Source: Sphingobacteriales bacterium
GTDB lineage: Bacteria > Bacteroidota > Bacteroidia > Sphingobacteriales > Sphingobacteriaceae
Assembly: GCA_028288165.1 (NCBI GenBank)
Contig: JAQBOG010000021.1
Span: forward strand, 1 to 64,000
DNA: 64,000 nt
Reading direction: 5' to 3'
Shown here: positions 1-9,024 of the stretch, piece by piece
Layout: the number at the start of each line of letters is the position of its first letter
Position numbering within the stretch: position 1 is the stretch's first letter
Program-made: the position numbers and the translations under genes
The notes under the pieces: model-generated
Databases searched by the model: none
Told to the model about the DNA's origin: nothing
What the model saw: the letters and a program-made list of their open reading frames with translations, nothing else

Positions 1-6
1 ATTGAT

Positions 7-111
7 TATTGAGTATTGAGTATTGAGTATTGAGTATTGAGTATTGAGTATTGAGTATTGAGTATTGAGTATTGAGTATTGAGTATTGAGTATTGAGTAT
101 TGAGTATTGAG
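7..111 (-). repeat. Heptamer tandem repeat, 15 perfect copies
   Basis: Fifteen uninterrupted copies of TATTGAG (CTCAATA on the minus strand). The array lies downstream of the minus-strand biotin carboxylase gene, so it would be upstream of any minus-strand gene beyond the left edge. Degenerate arrays of the same heptamer occur at 30737-30783 and 61523-61550, in both cases directly 5' of a gene and in the same CTCAATA orientation relative to it. Confidence 0.97.
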
Positions 112-133
112 CTTTACAAGCTCAATACTCAAT
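99..133 (-). terminator. Perfect 16-bp hairpin at the end of the heptamer array
   Basis: The last two repeat units plus AGCTT (99-114) are followed by a 3-nt loop and their exact reverse complement (118-133). The hairpin sits 20 bp downstream of the biotin carboxylase stop codon. It may act as a terminator for that transcript, although there is no clear U-tract. The inverted right arm is itself made of CTCAATA units, so it may simply be an inverted end of the repeat array. Confidence 0.55.
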
Positions 134-153
134 GGTTTAACCAGACGCTATGC

Positions 154-1635
154 TCACCTGTTTCTTTTCCAATTCGAAACCTGTGAAATATGGTTTGTGT
201 TAATAACCTCCGTCTGCGTATCAGCATCCTTCAAAAGCTCTACAGCTATCAAAGCAGCTATCATGGCTTCATCTTCCTGACTATTATCCAATGACTCTGC
301 ATCAAAATATTTCTCTACGAAATGTGTATCAAAATTGCCCGACACAAAAGCTTTATGATTCATTACAAAGTTTCCGAATTCAAGAGTTGTTTCGATACCG
401 GTTATTTGATATTCACTAATTGCCCGTTTCATTCGCTCAATGGCTTCATTGCGATCTTTGCCATAAGTAATCAATTTAGCAATCATCGGATCGTAATAAA
501 TGGGGATTTCCATCCCTTCCTCAAAACCATCATCCACCCTAACTCCCGGCCCTTTAGGCACATTATAGGTTTGGAGTACACCAATATCTGGCAGAAAATT
601 ATTTTTTGGATCCTCGGCGTAAACTCGCAATTCTATCGCATGACCATTAATTTTTAAATCAGTTTGGATTACAGATAACGCTTCGCCCCGTGCAATCTTT
701 ATTTGCTCTTTAACCAAATCAACTCCTGTTATCATTTCCGTAACCGGATGCTCAACTTGTAAGCGTGTATTCATTTCCAGAAAGAAAAAATCAAGGTTTT
801 CATCCAAGATAAATTCAACGGTGCCAGCATTGGTATAATTACATGATCTGGCAGCATCCACCGCACATTTTCCCATTCTGGCTCTTAACTCTTCTGATAA
901 AATCGACGATGGAGCTTCCTCAATTACCTTTTGGTGTCTCCGCTGAACAGAACATTCACGTTCAAACAAATGAATTATATTACCGTAATTATCTCCTAAA
1001 ACCTGAATTTCAATATGCCTTGGAGATGAAACATATCTTTCGATAAACACAGAGCCATCTCCAAAAGCTGATTTTGCTTCTGATATGGCAAGATTCATCT
1101 GTTCTTCAAAATCTGCTTCATTGTTAACAATCCGCATCCCTTTACCACCGCCACCAGAGGCTGCCTTTATCAAAATAGGGAAGCCGATGTTTACAGCTTG
1201 CTTCTTTGCCTCCAAAATATCTGTAATGGCCTCCTTAGTGCCGGGAACCATGGGAATGTTATAGGATAGCGCCGCAGCCTTTGCCGATAACTTATTGCCC
1301 ATAATCTGCATGGCTTCCGCGGATGGCCCTATAAAGATTATACCCGCATTTTTCACTGCTTGTGCAAAAGCGGCGTTCTCAGATAAAAACCCATAACCAG
1401 GATGTACTGCATCAGCACCCGTTTGCTTACAGGCATGGATTATCTTTTCGATGACTAAATAAGATTGATTTGAAGGTGCTAGGCCAATATTGATGGCTTC
1501 GTCGGCATATCGAACATGTAAAGCATCTCTATCCGCATCAGAAAAAACTGCGACCGTTTTTATTCCCATTTCTTTTGCAGAACGTATAATCCGAAGAGCT
1601 ATCTCACCACGGTTGGCTATTAATATCTTTTTCAT
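154..1635 (-). CDS. accC: Acyl-CoA carboxylase biotin carboxylase subunit
   Basis: ATP-dependent biotin carboxylase: it carboxylates biotin on a carrier protein, feeding acetyl-, propionyl- or methylcrotonyl-CoA carboxylation. The 493-residue protein has the N-terminal domain opening MKKILIANRGEIALR, an ATP-grasp domain with the glycine-rich loop GGGGKG at 161-166 preceded by K157, and a biotin carboxylase C-domain (EMNTRLQVEHPVTE). It is about 45 residues longer than a typical AccC of the bacterial acetyl-CoA carboxylase, as in subunits of catabolic acyl-CoA carboxylases. No biotinyl domain (MKM motif) is fused, so the carrier must be separate, perhaps beyond the left edge. The exact acyl-CoA substrate cannot be read from this gene alone. 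Confidence 0.93.
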   Translation of the reverse strand: MKKILIANRGEIALRIIRSAKEMGIKTVAVFSDADRDALHVRYADEAINIGLAPSNQSYLVIEKIIHACKQTGADAVHPGYGFLSENAAFAQAVKNAGIIFIGPSAEAMQIMGNKLSAKAAALSYNIPMVPGTKEAITDILEAKKQAVNIGFPILIKAASGGGGKGMRIVNNEADFEEQMNLAISEAKSAFGDGSVFIERYVSSPRHIEIQVLGDNYGNIIHLFERECSVQRRHQKVIEEAPSSILSEELRARMGKCAVDAARSCNYTNAGTVEFILDENLDFFFLEMNTRLQVEHPVTEMITGVDLVKEQIKIARGEALSVIQTDLKINGHAIELRVYAEDPKNNFLPDIGVLQTYNVPKGPGVRVDDGFEEGMEIPIYYDPMIAKLITYGKDRNEAIERMKRAISEYQITGIETTLEFGNFVMNHKAFVSGNFDTHFVEKYFDAESLDNSQEDEAMIAALIAVELLKDADTQTEVINTNHISQVSNWKRNR

Positions 1636-1730
1636 TGAAGGAGGCTAGATATGGGTATTGAGAATTATGAATCAAAATAGTTACCTTGATATGCCTATAG
1701 CTGTCGCAATTACGCGACCAATTATTCAAG

Positions 1731-2180
1731 TTATAAATCTTTACCCATACAAATACTATTTCTTGAACCGATATAGGGCTCAAAATTAGGGATACGAACA
1801 AATCCATTCTTTAAGTATAGATTGTAAGCTTCGTCCTGTTTTTTTCCAATCTCCAAAACCGCACGTCTAAATCTTAATTCCTTAGCCCAAAAAGTAAGTT
1901 CATTCAATATAGAAGAAGCTAATCCCAAACCTCTCAAATACGGGTTAACAAAGGTTCTTTTAATCTCTACTGTATCATCACCAATTCTTTTAAAACAGGA
2001 ACATCCTACAGGAACGTCTTCCATGTAAGCAACTATTACAGTTTCTAAATTATCTAATTGGGTATATGCATCGTATTGATATTTCATGTTGTTGTAACGA
2101 TTATGTAAATCATTATCCAATTCCATGATTAAATTCTTAAAGTCCGGATTTAGGTTATTGGTTCGTTTTAAAATAACCAT
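1731..2180 (-). CDS. GNAT family N-acetyltransferase
   Basis: A 149-residue single-domain acetyltransferase of the GNAT fold, predicted to move an acetyl group from acetyl-CoA to an amine. Motif A is visible around residues 70-92 (VEIKRTFVNP followed by RGLGLA, the R-x-x-G-x-G/A pyrophosphate loop), and the C-terminal A-x-x-L-Y-x-K-x-G-F motif is present (AYNLYLKNGF). The substrate is unknown. It lies between accC and the threonine aldolase gene on the same strand, with 95 and 159 bp gaps, so co-transcription is possible but not shown. Confidence 0.88.
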   Translation of the reverse strand: MVILKRTNNLNPDFKNLIMELDNDLHNRYNNMKYQYDAYTQLDNLETVIVAYMEDVPVGCSCFKRIGDDTVEIKRTFVNPYLRGLGLASSILNELTFWAKELRFRRAVLEIGKKQDEAYNLYLKNGFVRIPNFEPYIGSRNSICMGKDL

Positions 2181-2339
2181 AGCGTATCAATTTAATATAG
2201 ATCTATTCTCGTATGCAAAGGCTCGATTTAGATCTCACACCTGCTTTTATGCTGCTTTTATATGTTGAAAATGTAATTAAAGCACCGTTTTTACAAGTAT
2301 AAAAATTAAAAGGCACACATTCAGGGTATTTAAAGGATA

Positions 2340-3359
2340 TTAGTGAATCTTATGTAAATTTTCGATTGTATATTCAATCATTTCGGCACTTATATCTAAA
2401 TGAGTTACAAATCTTATCATGCGTTTCCCAAAACTTGAGCATTTGACGCCTAAATGACCTGCTCTTGACACAAAACTCTCTTCATCATGTTTTTCATCAA
2501 GTTCAAAAATCACAATATTGGTTTTAACTGGTAAAATGTGCTTTACATAGCTTGTCTTAGATAGTGCTAATTCGAGAGCTTTAGCATGCAAATGGTCTAG
2601 TTTCAACCTTTGAACATGATGTTCTAAGGCATAAATTCCGGCGGCAGCCAAAAAACCAGCTTGGCGCATACCTCCCCCAAGCACTTTTCTAACACGTCTT
2701 GCCTTTGCTATTGTTTCCCTGCTTCCTAAAAGAACAGATCCTACAGGAGCTCCTAAGCCTTTTGATAAGCAAATAGAAATCCCATCGAACAAATGACCAT
2801 ATTTCTTAGGATCATCTTTGGTTTCTACCAGTGCATTAAAAATTCGAGCTCCATCCAAATGTAATTTCAAATTCTTCAGTTTACACAAGTGATAAATCGG
2901 CTCTATCTGTTCAAGAGTATAATAACTGCCACCACCTCTATTCACCGTATTTTCGAGAACAACTAAACTGGATTTTGGATAGTGAATATCATCTGGATTA
3001 ATGTTCTGTTCAATGAGTTCGGGCGTTAAAATTCCACGATCACCCTGTAATAACCGAACAGATGAAAGTGAATTATAAGCAACTCCGCCACCTTCGTAAC
3101 GGTAAACATGTGATTTTTGGTCTAAAATAACTTCATCCATGGGACTTGTAAAACACTTGACTGCGATTTGGTTAGTCATCGTACCAGACGGGCAAAACAA
3201 ACCTGCCTCCATTCCAAAAAGTACAGCTAATTTATATTCAAGTGCATTAACTGTTTCATCCTCACCATAAACATCATCCCCTACCTTCGCTTGCATCATT
3301 GCTTCAAGCATCCCGGTGGTAGGCTTAGTCATGGTATCACTCCGCAGATCTATTATCAT
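2340..3359 (-). CDS. ltaE: Low-specificity L-threonine aldolase
   Basis: PLP enzyme of the aspartate aminotransferase fold that cleaves L-threonine or L-allo-threonine to glycine and acetaldehyde. The 339-residue protein opens with the family signature IDLRSDTMTKPT and GDDVYGEDETVN. LHLDGARIFNA contains the PLP-ring Asp, and the Schiff-base lysine is K200 in CLSKGLGAPVGS. Length and motif order are normal. The start at 3359 gives the expected N-terminus. The 277-bp region upstream is shared with the divergent sugar kinase gene. Confidence 0.94.
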   Translation of the reverse strand: MIIDLRSDTMTKPTTGMLEAMMQAKVGDDVYGEDETVNALEYKLAVLFGMEAGLFCPSGTMTNQIAVKCFTSPMDEVILDQKSHVYRYEGGGVAYNSLSSVRLLQGDRGILTPELIEQNINPDDIHYPKSSLVVLENTVNRGGGSYYTLEQIEPIYHLCKLKNLKLHLDGARIFNALVETKDDPKKYGHLFDGISICLSKGLGAPVGSVLLGSRETIAKARRVRKVLGGGMRQAGFLAAAGIYALEHHVQRLKLDHLHAKALELALSKTSYVKHILPVKTNIVIFELDEKHDEESFVSRAGHLGVKCSSFGKRMIRFVTHLDISAEMIEYTIENLHKIH

Positions 3360-3577
3360 AAGAAGATGTAATTAAATTTAAATGAGTTGTTTAGCTTTTA
3401 TGAAAATGTTACAAATAATCAGCATCTTTGAAGCAAACTGATTATGCAACTATCTGTTATAAAAATAGCTTAATATAGCCATTCATTTAAATTTGATTAA
3501 TAAATAGAGCGTGTTTTCTTATATATTTAAATTGAAAAATTTTTGTTAATAAATAAATTGAAAAAAACCTTAGTGTA

Positions 3578-3609
3578 TTTTGTACAATAAGTATAAATTT
3601 ATAATTTCG
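3578..3609 (+). promoter_or_regulatory. Bacteroidota-type promoter for the BadF-like kinase gene
   Basis: TTTTG at 3578-3582, a 19-nt spacer, then TAATTTCG at 3602-3609, one base away from the TAnnTTTG consensus. The predicted start of transcription is about 20 nt upstream of the ATG at 3637. Confidence 0.55.
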
Positions 3610-3636
3610 CCTTAATAATTAACCGATTATATTCAT

Positions 3637-4503
3637 ATGATTATCATTGCTGACGGAGGGTCAACCAAAACAAACTGGTGTTTGCTAAACGATGCCGGCC
3701 AAAAAATTTATTTTAATACGGAAGGCTATAATCCGTTTTTCTCAAACACTGAGTATATTATTCAATCTCTTAAAGATGGCCTCCCCACCGACCTTGAGCT
3801 TGATAAAATTACAGAAGTGAACTATTACGGCGCTGGCTGTGACACGGAAGTAATGGCTCAGATAGTGTTAAAAGCAATGGAAACAGTGTTTAAAACCGCA
3901 AAAGTTTTTGTTGGACATGATCTTCTTGCAGCCGCAAGAGCATTACTTGGAAATAAGCCTGGTTTTGCAGCTATCTTAGGTACCGGAACAAACACCTGTA
4001 TTTATGATGGAAAAGATGTTGCATTCAACATCAATTCACTGGCGTATATATTAGGTGATGAAGGTAGTGGATGCCATATTGGTAAAAAATTATTAGTCGA
4101 TTATGTACGTGGCTACATGCCGTTGGTAGTGAGAGAGCGTTTTTGGGAAACATATAAGCTGACTCCTAACGATGTAATTGATGCCGTTTATTACAAACCA
4201 TTGCCAAATCGTTTTTGCGCTAGCTTTAGCCGTTTTGTTTACGATAACAATGTTCATGCAGAATATTCAAGAAATATAGTAGCTACAGCGTTTACAGAGT
4301 TTTTCGAAAACCTGGTTAGCCACTATCCAAAATACAAAGAATATACTTTTAATTGTATCGGTTCTGTTGGATACAACTTTAGAAATGTACTAGAAGAGGT
4401 TGCAGCACAATACGAAATGGAAATTGGTAAAATCATGCGTTCGCCTATTGATGACTTAGTTCAATTTCATATTGACATGGCCGAACAACAGGCTAAAGCA
4501 TAA
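3637..4503 (+). CDS. BadF/BadG/BcrA-type ATPase, probable N-acetylglucosamine kinase
   Basis: Sugar kinase of the ASKHA (actin/hexokinase) superfamily, BadF/BadG branch, resembling eukaryotic-type N-acetylglucosamine kinases. Visible motifs are phosphate-1 DGGSTKTNW at residues 6-14, a conserved GHDLLAA segment carrying the likely catalytic Asp, phosphate-2 ILGTGTNTC and an adenosine-side LGDEGSG. The 288-residue length is normal for the family. Its closest relative in the window is the BadF-like gene at 6360, which lacks the first motif. The neighbourhood (regulator, pfkA, gapA) supports a role in feeding amino sugars or hexoses into glycolysis. The substrate is inferred from family resemblance only. 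Confidence 0.85.
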   Translation: MIIIADGGSTKTNWCLLNDAGQKIYFNTEGYNPFFSNTEYIIQSLKDGLPTDLELDKITEVNYYGAGCDTEVMAQIVLKAMETVFKTAKVFVGHDLLAAARALLGNKPGFAAILGTGTNTCIYDGKDVAFNINSLAYILGDEGSGCHIGKKLLVDYVRGYMPLVVRERFWETYKLTPNDVIDAVYYKPLPNRFCASFSRFVYDNNVHAEYSRNIVATAFTEFFENLVSHYPKYKEYTFNCIGSVGYNFRNVLEEVAAQYEMEIGKIMRSPIDDLVQFHIDMAEQQAKA

Positions 4504-4512
4504 AAATTTATA

Positions 4513-4562
4513 TACAAAAAGAAAGAGGCTCTTATTAATTTATGAGCCTCTTTCTTTTTGTA
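4513..4562. terminator. Bidirectional rho-independent terminator
   Basis: A perfect 19-bp inverted repeat (4513-4531 / 4544-4562) with a 12-nt loop, flanked by A and T tracts on both sides. It lies between the converging kinase gene and Nudix-type regulator gene and can serve both. Confidence 0.92.
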
Positions 4563-5261
4563 TTATTTTCCGAACGTAAGCTCGTTTTTAAATAGTTTAG
4601 CATATTTCCTACGATCAAATCGATACAACTTTGCTGCCCGATATGATACACCTTTCTCTTTTTCATCGAGTTCTTTAAGTATACCGTAATTCAGCATCTT
4701 TTTTCTAAAGTTCCTTTTATCAAGCTTTTTATTCAGGATTACCTCATATAAATTTTGAAGTTGCGTTAACGAAAACTTCTCTGGTAACAATTCAAAAGCA
4801 ATCGGCTCATAGCTGATTTTTTGCTTGATTTTTTCAAAACCTTTATCAAAAATACTTCGATGATCAAATGCCAAAATTTCTGGTAAATTGTTTATATTAT
4901 ACCAACTAGCACTTTTGGCAAAACTAGTTACTGGCTTTAAATCCTTAATTCCGTTTATTCTTATCAAGGCATAGTAAGCAACGGTTACGACCCTGCCTTG
5001 CGGGTGCCGATCAACTTCACCGAAAACATAAAATTGATCCATAAAAATATCACGCAGACCCGTTAATTCATACAATATCCGCTCTGCTGCATGCGAAATA
5101 CCTTCATCATTTCCGACAAGATATCCCGGCAAGGCCCATAGGTCTTTAAAGGGCTCCTCATTTCGTTCTATAAGCAAGATTTTTAATTCGCCTTCATCAA
5201 AGCCGAAAATTAAACAGTCTATAGAAAAGACTGATTCAAATTGAGGTAAAATTGGATTCAA
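4563..5261 (-). CDS. Nudix-related transcriptional regulator (NrtR/AraR-like)
   Basis: A 232-residue protein with an N-terminal Nudix fold (about 8-140) and a C-terminal winged-helix region (about 155-225), the architecture of NrtR and of the Bacteroidota arabinose regulator AraR. The Nudix box around residues 45-69 is degenerate: where active enzymes have RE-x-x-EE this has RILYEL, so two of the metal-binding glutamates are missing and hydrolysis is unlikely. It is divergent from pfkA with a 115-bp shared intergenic region and convergent with a sugar kinase gene. That fits a sugar- or nucleotide-sensing repressor or activator of the adjacent glycolytic genes. The ligand is unknown. Confidence 0.85.
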   Translation of the reverse strand: MNPILPQFESVFSIDCLIFGFDEGELKILLIERNEEPFKDLWALPGYLVGNDEGISHAAERILYELTGLRDIFMDQFYVFGEVDRHPQGRVVTVAYYALIRINGIKDLKPVTSFAKSASWYNINNLPEILAFDHRSIFDKGFEKIKQKISYEPIAFELLPEKFSLTQLQNLYEVILNKKLDKRNFRKKMLNYGILKELDEKEKGVSYRAAKLYRFDRRKYAKLFKNELTFGK

Positions 5262-5376
5262 AGCTTAAATATGATTTAGGGTTTAAACTGGTTTTAATCT
5301 TGAAGGACGAAAATTACAAAAAATATTACTTAGTGTCAGCAATACACCCTATATTCGACGGATTAAAAAAACTTAT

Positions 5377-6360
5377 TTGTCTTCAATAAAAAAAATAGGA
5401 GTTTTCACCTCTGGAGGTGACGCTCCTGGCATGAATGCCTGTATCCGTGCAATTGTAAGAACAGGAATATACCACAATATAGAAATGGTTGGTGTCATTC
5501 AAGGCTACCAGGGAATGATTGATAATAATTTTATTGATATGAACAGCCGTTCAGTTAGTAATATTCTTCATTTAGGTGGCACTATTTTAAAAACAGCCCG
5601 TTGCTTAGAATTCAAAACAGAAGAAGGAATTCAAAAAGCATATGACCATGTAAAAGCTAAGGGAATTGACGCGTTAATTGCCATTGGTGGTGATGGAACA
5701 GCAACCGGAGCAGAACGATTTTCAAAAACTTTTGGCATTCCTGTTATATGCGTACCCGGAACGATCGACAATGATCTATATGGATCTGATTTTACTTTAG
5801 GTTTTGATACTGCAAATAACACAGTTATACAAGCAATTGACAAAATCAGGGATACAGCAGATTCGCATGATCGCTTATTTTTTATAGAGGTTATGGGAAG
5901 AGACTCTGGATGTATAGCATTACGTTCAGGAATTGCAGGAGGTGCGGAAGCTATTTTGCTTCCAGAAAAAGAAACTGGCATTGATGAACTGATTGAAAAA
6001 CTTGAAACTGGGGCAAAAAATAAAAAATCCTCTAGCATTGTTATAATTGCCGAAGGCGATAAAAACGGTGGTGCTTATGATGTAGCCAGAAGAGTAAAAG
6101 AAAAGTTTGATTACTATGATACCAAAGTTACCATTTTAGGTCATCTTCAACGCGGAGGTAGTCCAAGTAGCTTTGATAGGATTCTAGCTAGCAGATTGGG
6201 TTATGCTGCTGTAAATGCCCTTTTAGAAGGCCAAACCCGTAAGATGGTTGGCTTAAGAGGCAATGCAATTGTTACAACACCATTAGAAGAGGCCTTAAAT
6301 CAAAAGGAATTTAAACTTGAACAAGACTTACTTGATATGGCAATTATATTAGCAATTTAA
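5377..6360 (+). CDS. pfkA: ATP-dependent 6-phosphofructokinase
   Basis: Phosphorylates fructose 6-phosphate to fructose 1,6-bisphosphate in upper glycolysis. The 327-residue protein shows GVFTSGGDAPGMNA at 8-21, GGDGT at 104-108 (Gly at the position that distinguishes ATP- from PPi-dependent enzymes), the catalytic PGTIDND with D131, and the MGRDSG and HLQRGG substrate motifs. The start codon is TTG: no in-frame ATG lies upstream before divergence from the family, and the next internal ATG is inside the ATP-binding motif. Its stop overlaps the ATG of the following BadF-like gene (TAATG), so the two are translationally coupled. Confidence 0.95.
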   Translation: MSSIKKIGVFTSGGDAPGMNACIRAIVRTGIYHNIEMVGVIQGYQGMIDNNFIDMNSRSVSNILHLGGTILKTARCLEFKTEEGIQKAYDHVKAKGIDALIAIGGDGTATGAERFSKTFGIPVICVPGTIDNDLYGSDFTLGFDTANNTVIQAIDKIRDTADSHDRLFFIEVMGRDSGCIALRSGIAGGAEAILLPEKETGIDELIEKLETGAKNKKSSSIVIIAEGDKNGGAYDVARRVKEKFDYYDTKVTILGHLQRGGSPSSFDRILASRLGYAAVNALLEGQTRKMVGLRGNAIVTTPLEEALNQKEFKLEQDLLDMAIILAI

Positions 6361-7208
6361 TGATTGCAGTAGTATATAGTGGCTCACGGTATGCATTCTG
6401 GAAACTTGCAGACAAAGGTCAAATTATCTCTGATTTTAAAACACAGGGAATAAACCCTTTTTTTAATGACGAAAAGTCTATCATTTCATTACTAAATAAA
6501 AATACAGACCTGATAAACAACGCTGAAAAAATAAAAAAAATCTACTTTTTCGGTGCTGGCGCTTCTTCTAAAGCTAGAAAAGAGATTATAGCCAATGCCT
6601 TTTCCTCATTTTTTAAATTCGGGAAGGTTTTTGTTGAACATGATCTTCTTGCAGCTGCACTTGCAACTTGCGAACACGAAAAAGGTATTATTGGGATCAT
6701 AGGAAGCGGTTCTAACGCAGCATATTATAACGGGAAGAAAATCAAAGAGAATAACTTCGGGCTTGGATACATTTTGGGTGATGAGGGATCATCAAACTGG
6801 ATGAGCTTGCAAATACTTAAAGGCTTTTTGACGGAAACTTTGCCCGATAATATCCACGAGGCTTTCCAAAGAAGGTACGACTTAGACCGGAAAACAATTC
6901 TAGAAAAATTCTATAAAAAACCGTCTCCTACACTATTTCTTAATCCTTTTGCTGACTTTATTAGAGAAAATAAGACAGAAAAGTATATTCAAAGCTTAGT
7001 GACTACGGGATTTGATGAATATTTTAGAAAATACATAATTCCATTAAAAAATCAATATCCAAAAGTGCCCGTTCATATGGTTGGCGCTATTGCGGCTGAG
7101 TTTCAAACCAACTTGGTACATGTCGCAGGCATTCATGACATTCAATTGTCAAACATTGTAAAAGAACCCATTTATAATTTACTAAATTACTATTCTAATA
7201 AAAATTAA
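6360..7208 (+). CDS. BadF/BadG-like protein with a degenerate ATP-binding motif
   Basis: A 282-residue paralogue of the sugar kinase at 3637, sharing colinear motifs (YFFGAG, VEHDLLAAALA, IGSGSNAAYY, LGDEGSSNW). The N-terminal phosphate-1 loop, DGGSTKT in the paralogue, reads YSGSRYA here, losing the Asp and Thr that normally hold ATP and Mg. It therefore either has weak or altered activity or is a non-catalytic sugar-binding pseudokinase. It starts at the A of the pfkA stop codon (TAATG), so expression is tied to PfkA. A regulatory partnership with PfkA or a sensing role is inference. Confidence 0.82.
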   Translation: MIAVVYSGSRYAFWKLADKGQIISDFKTQGINPFFNDEKSIISLLNKNTDLINNAEKIKKIYFFGAGASSKARKEIIANAFSSFFKFGKVFVEHDLLAAALATCEHEKGIIGIIGSGSNAAYYNGKKIKENNFGLGYILGDEGSSNWMSLQILKGFLTETLPDNIHEAFQRRYDLDRKTILEKFYKKPSPTLFLNPFADFIRENKTEKYIQSLVTTGFDEYFRKYIIPLKNQYPKVPVHMVGAIAAEFQTNLVHVAGIHDIQLSNIVKEPIYNLLNYYSNKN

Positions 7209-7273
7209 TTTTAATTTTAAAAATCTGATAGAGAGACAAAAAATCCCTTTTTCAGTTAATAATGACTGTTTAA

Positions 7274-8287
<1,014 letters not shown>

Positions 8288-8309
8288 TACAGCCAAACTT
8301 TAATAAAAA

Positions 8310-8342
8310 GCCCTACATCTTCATTGATGGCAGGGCATTTTT
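8310..8342 (+). terminator. Terminator downstream of gapA
   Basis: GCCCT, one unpaired base, and CATC pair with GATG and AGGGC across a 6-nt loop (interrupted stem), followed by a short T-run. It lies 22 bp after the gapA stop and separates gapA from the next gene. Confidence 0.7.
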
Positions 8343-8370
8343 ATTTAGCGAGTTTTTTATAAATTTAGTT

Positions 8371-8979
8371 ATGGAAACATATGATTACCGTATAGATATT
8401 TACATTGAAAAGTCTGCGGATTTTGCTAAGCCCATTTTAGACCATTTAAGAAAAATCATACATCAAGCATCCCCTGAAATTAATGAGACAATCAAATGGG
8501 GGTTCCCTCACTTCGATTATAAAGGAACTGTTTGCAGTATGGCCTCTTTCAAAAATCATTGCGCTTTCGGTTTCTGGAAAAACTCTTTAATGGATGATCC
8601 TCATGGATTATTAAAAAACGATGCGGAAAGTGCTATGGGACAATTTGGGAGGATTTGTGATATATCTAATGTTCCTGCCGATGAGATACTGATCTCCTAC
8701 ATTCAAAATGCGGTGGCACTAAACAAAGCAGGTGTAAAAATCGTCAAAACAAAAGAAAAGATATCTGATAAAACTATCGAAGTGCCCACTGATTTTAGCT
8801 TATTATTGGATGGTTATCCTGAAGTTCAGGTTAATTTTGAGAATTTAAGCTATTCTCATAAAAAAGAATATGTTGAATGGTTTATAGAAGCTAAGACCAA
8901 AGCTACAAGAAGTAAAAGAATGCAAACGGCTATTGAATGGTTAACCGAGGGAAAATCAAGGCACTGGAAGTATAAATAA
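8371..8979 (+). CDS. DUF1801 / YdeI-OmdA-like protein
   Basis: A 202-residue soluble protein with an N-terminal DUF1801 (YdhG-like) domain, about residues 10-115 (IKWGFPHFDYKGTVCSMASFK, shown in part), and a C-terminal YdeI/OmpD-associated (OmdA) segment ending in the typical Y-x-x-W-I/F-x-x-A-K-x-x-x-T-R-x-x-R pattern. Members are linked to peptide or bacteriocin resistance, but the biochemical role is not established. The frame is open further upstream to 8230. The ATG at 8371 is chosen because homology begins there and the earlier option would run through the gapA 3' end and terminator. Confidence 0.85.
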   Translation: METYDYRIDIYIEKSADFAKPILDHLRKIIHQASPEINETIKWGFPHFDYKGTVCSMASFKNHCAFGFWKNSLMDDPHGLLKNDAESAMGQFGRICDISNVPADEILISYIQNAVALNKAGVKIVKTKEKISDKTIEVPTDFSLLLDGYPEVQVNFENLSYSHKKEYVEWFIEAKTKATRSKRMQTAIEWLTEGKSRHWKYK

Positions 8980-9024
8980 CTTGTAGGTTCCAAGGCCAGG
9001 TTCATATTAGTGAGGTGACTAATT

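Noticed and set aside
7-111. Possible CRISPR-like array
   Set aside because: The units are contiguous 7-mers with no spacers, and no cas genes occur in the window.
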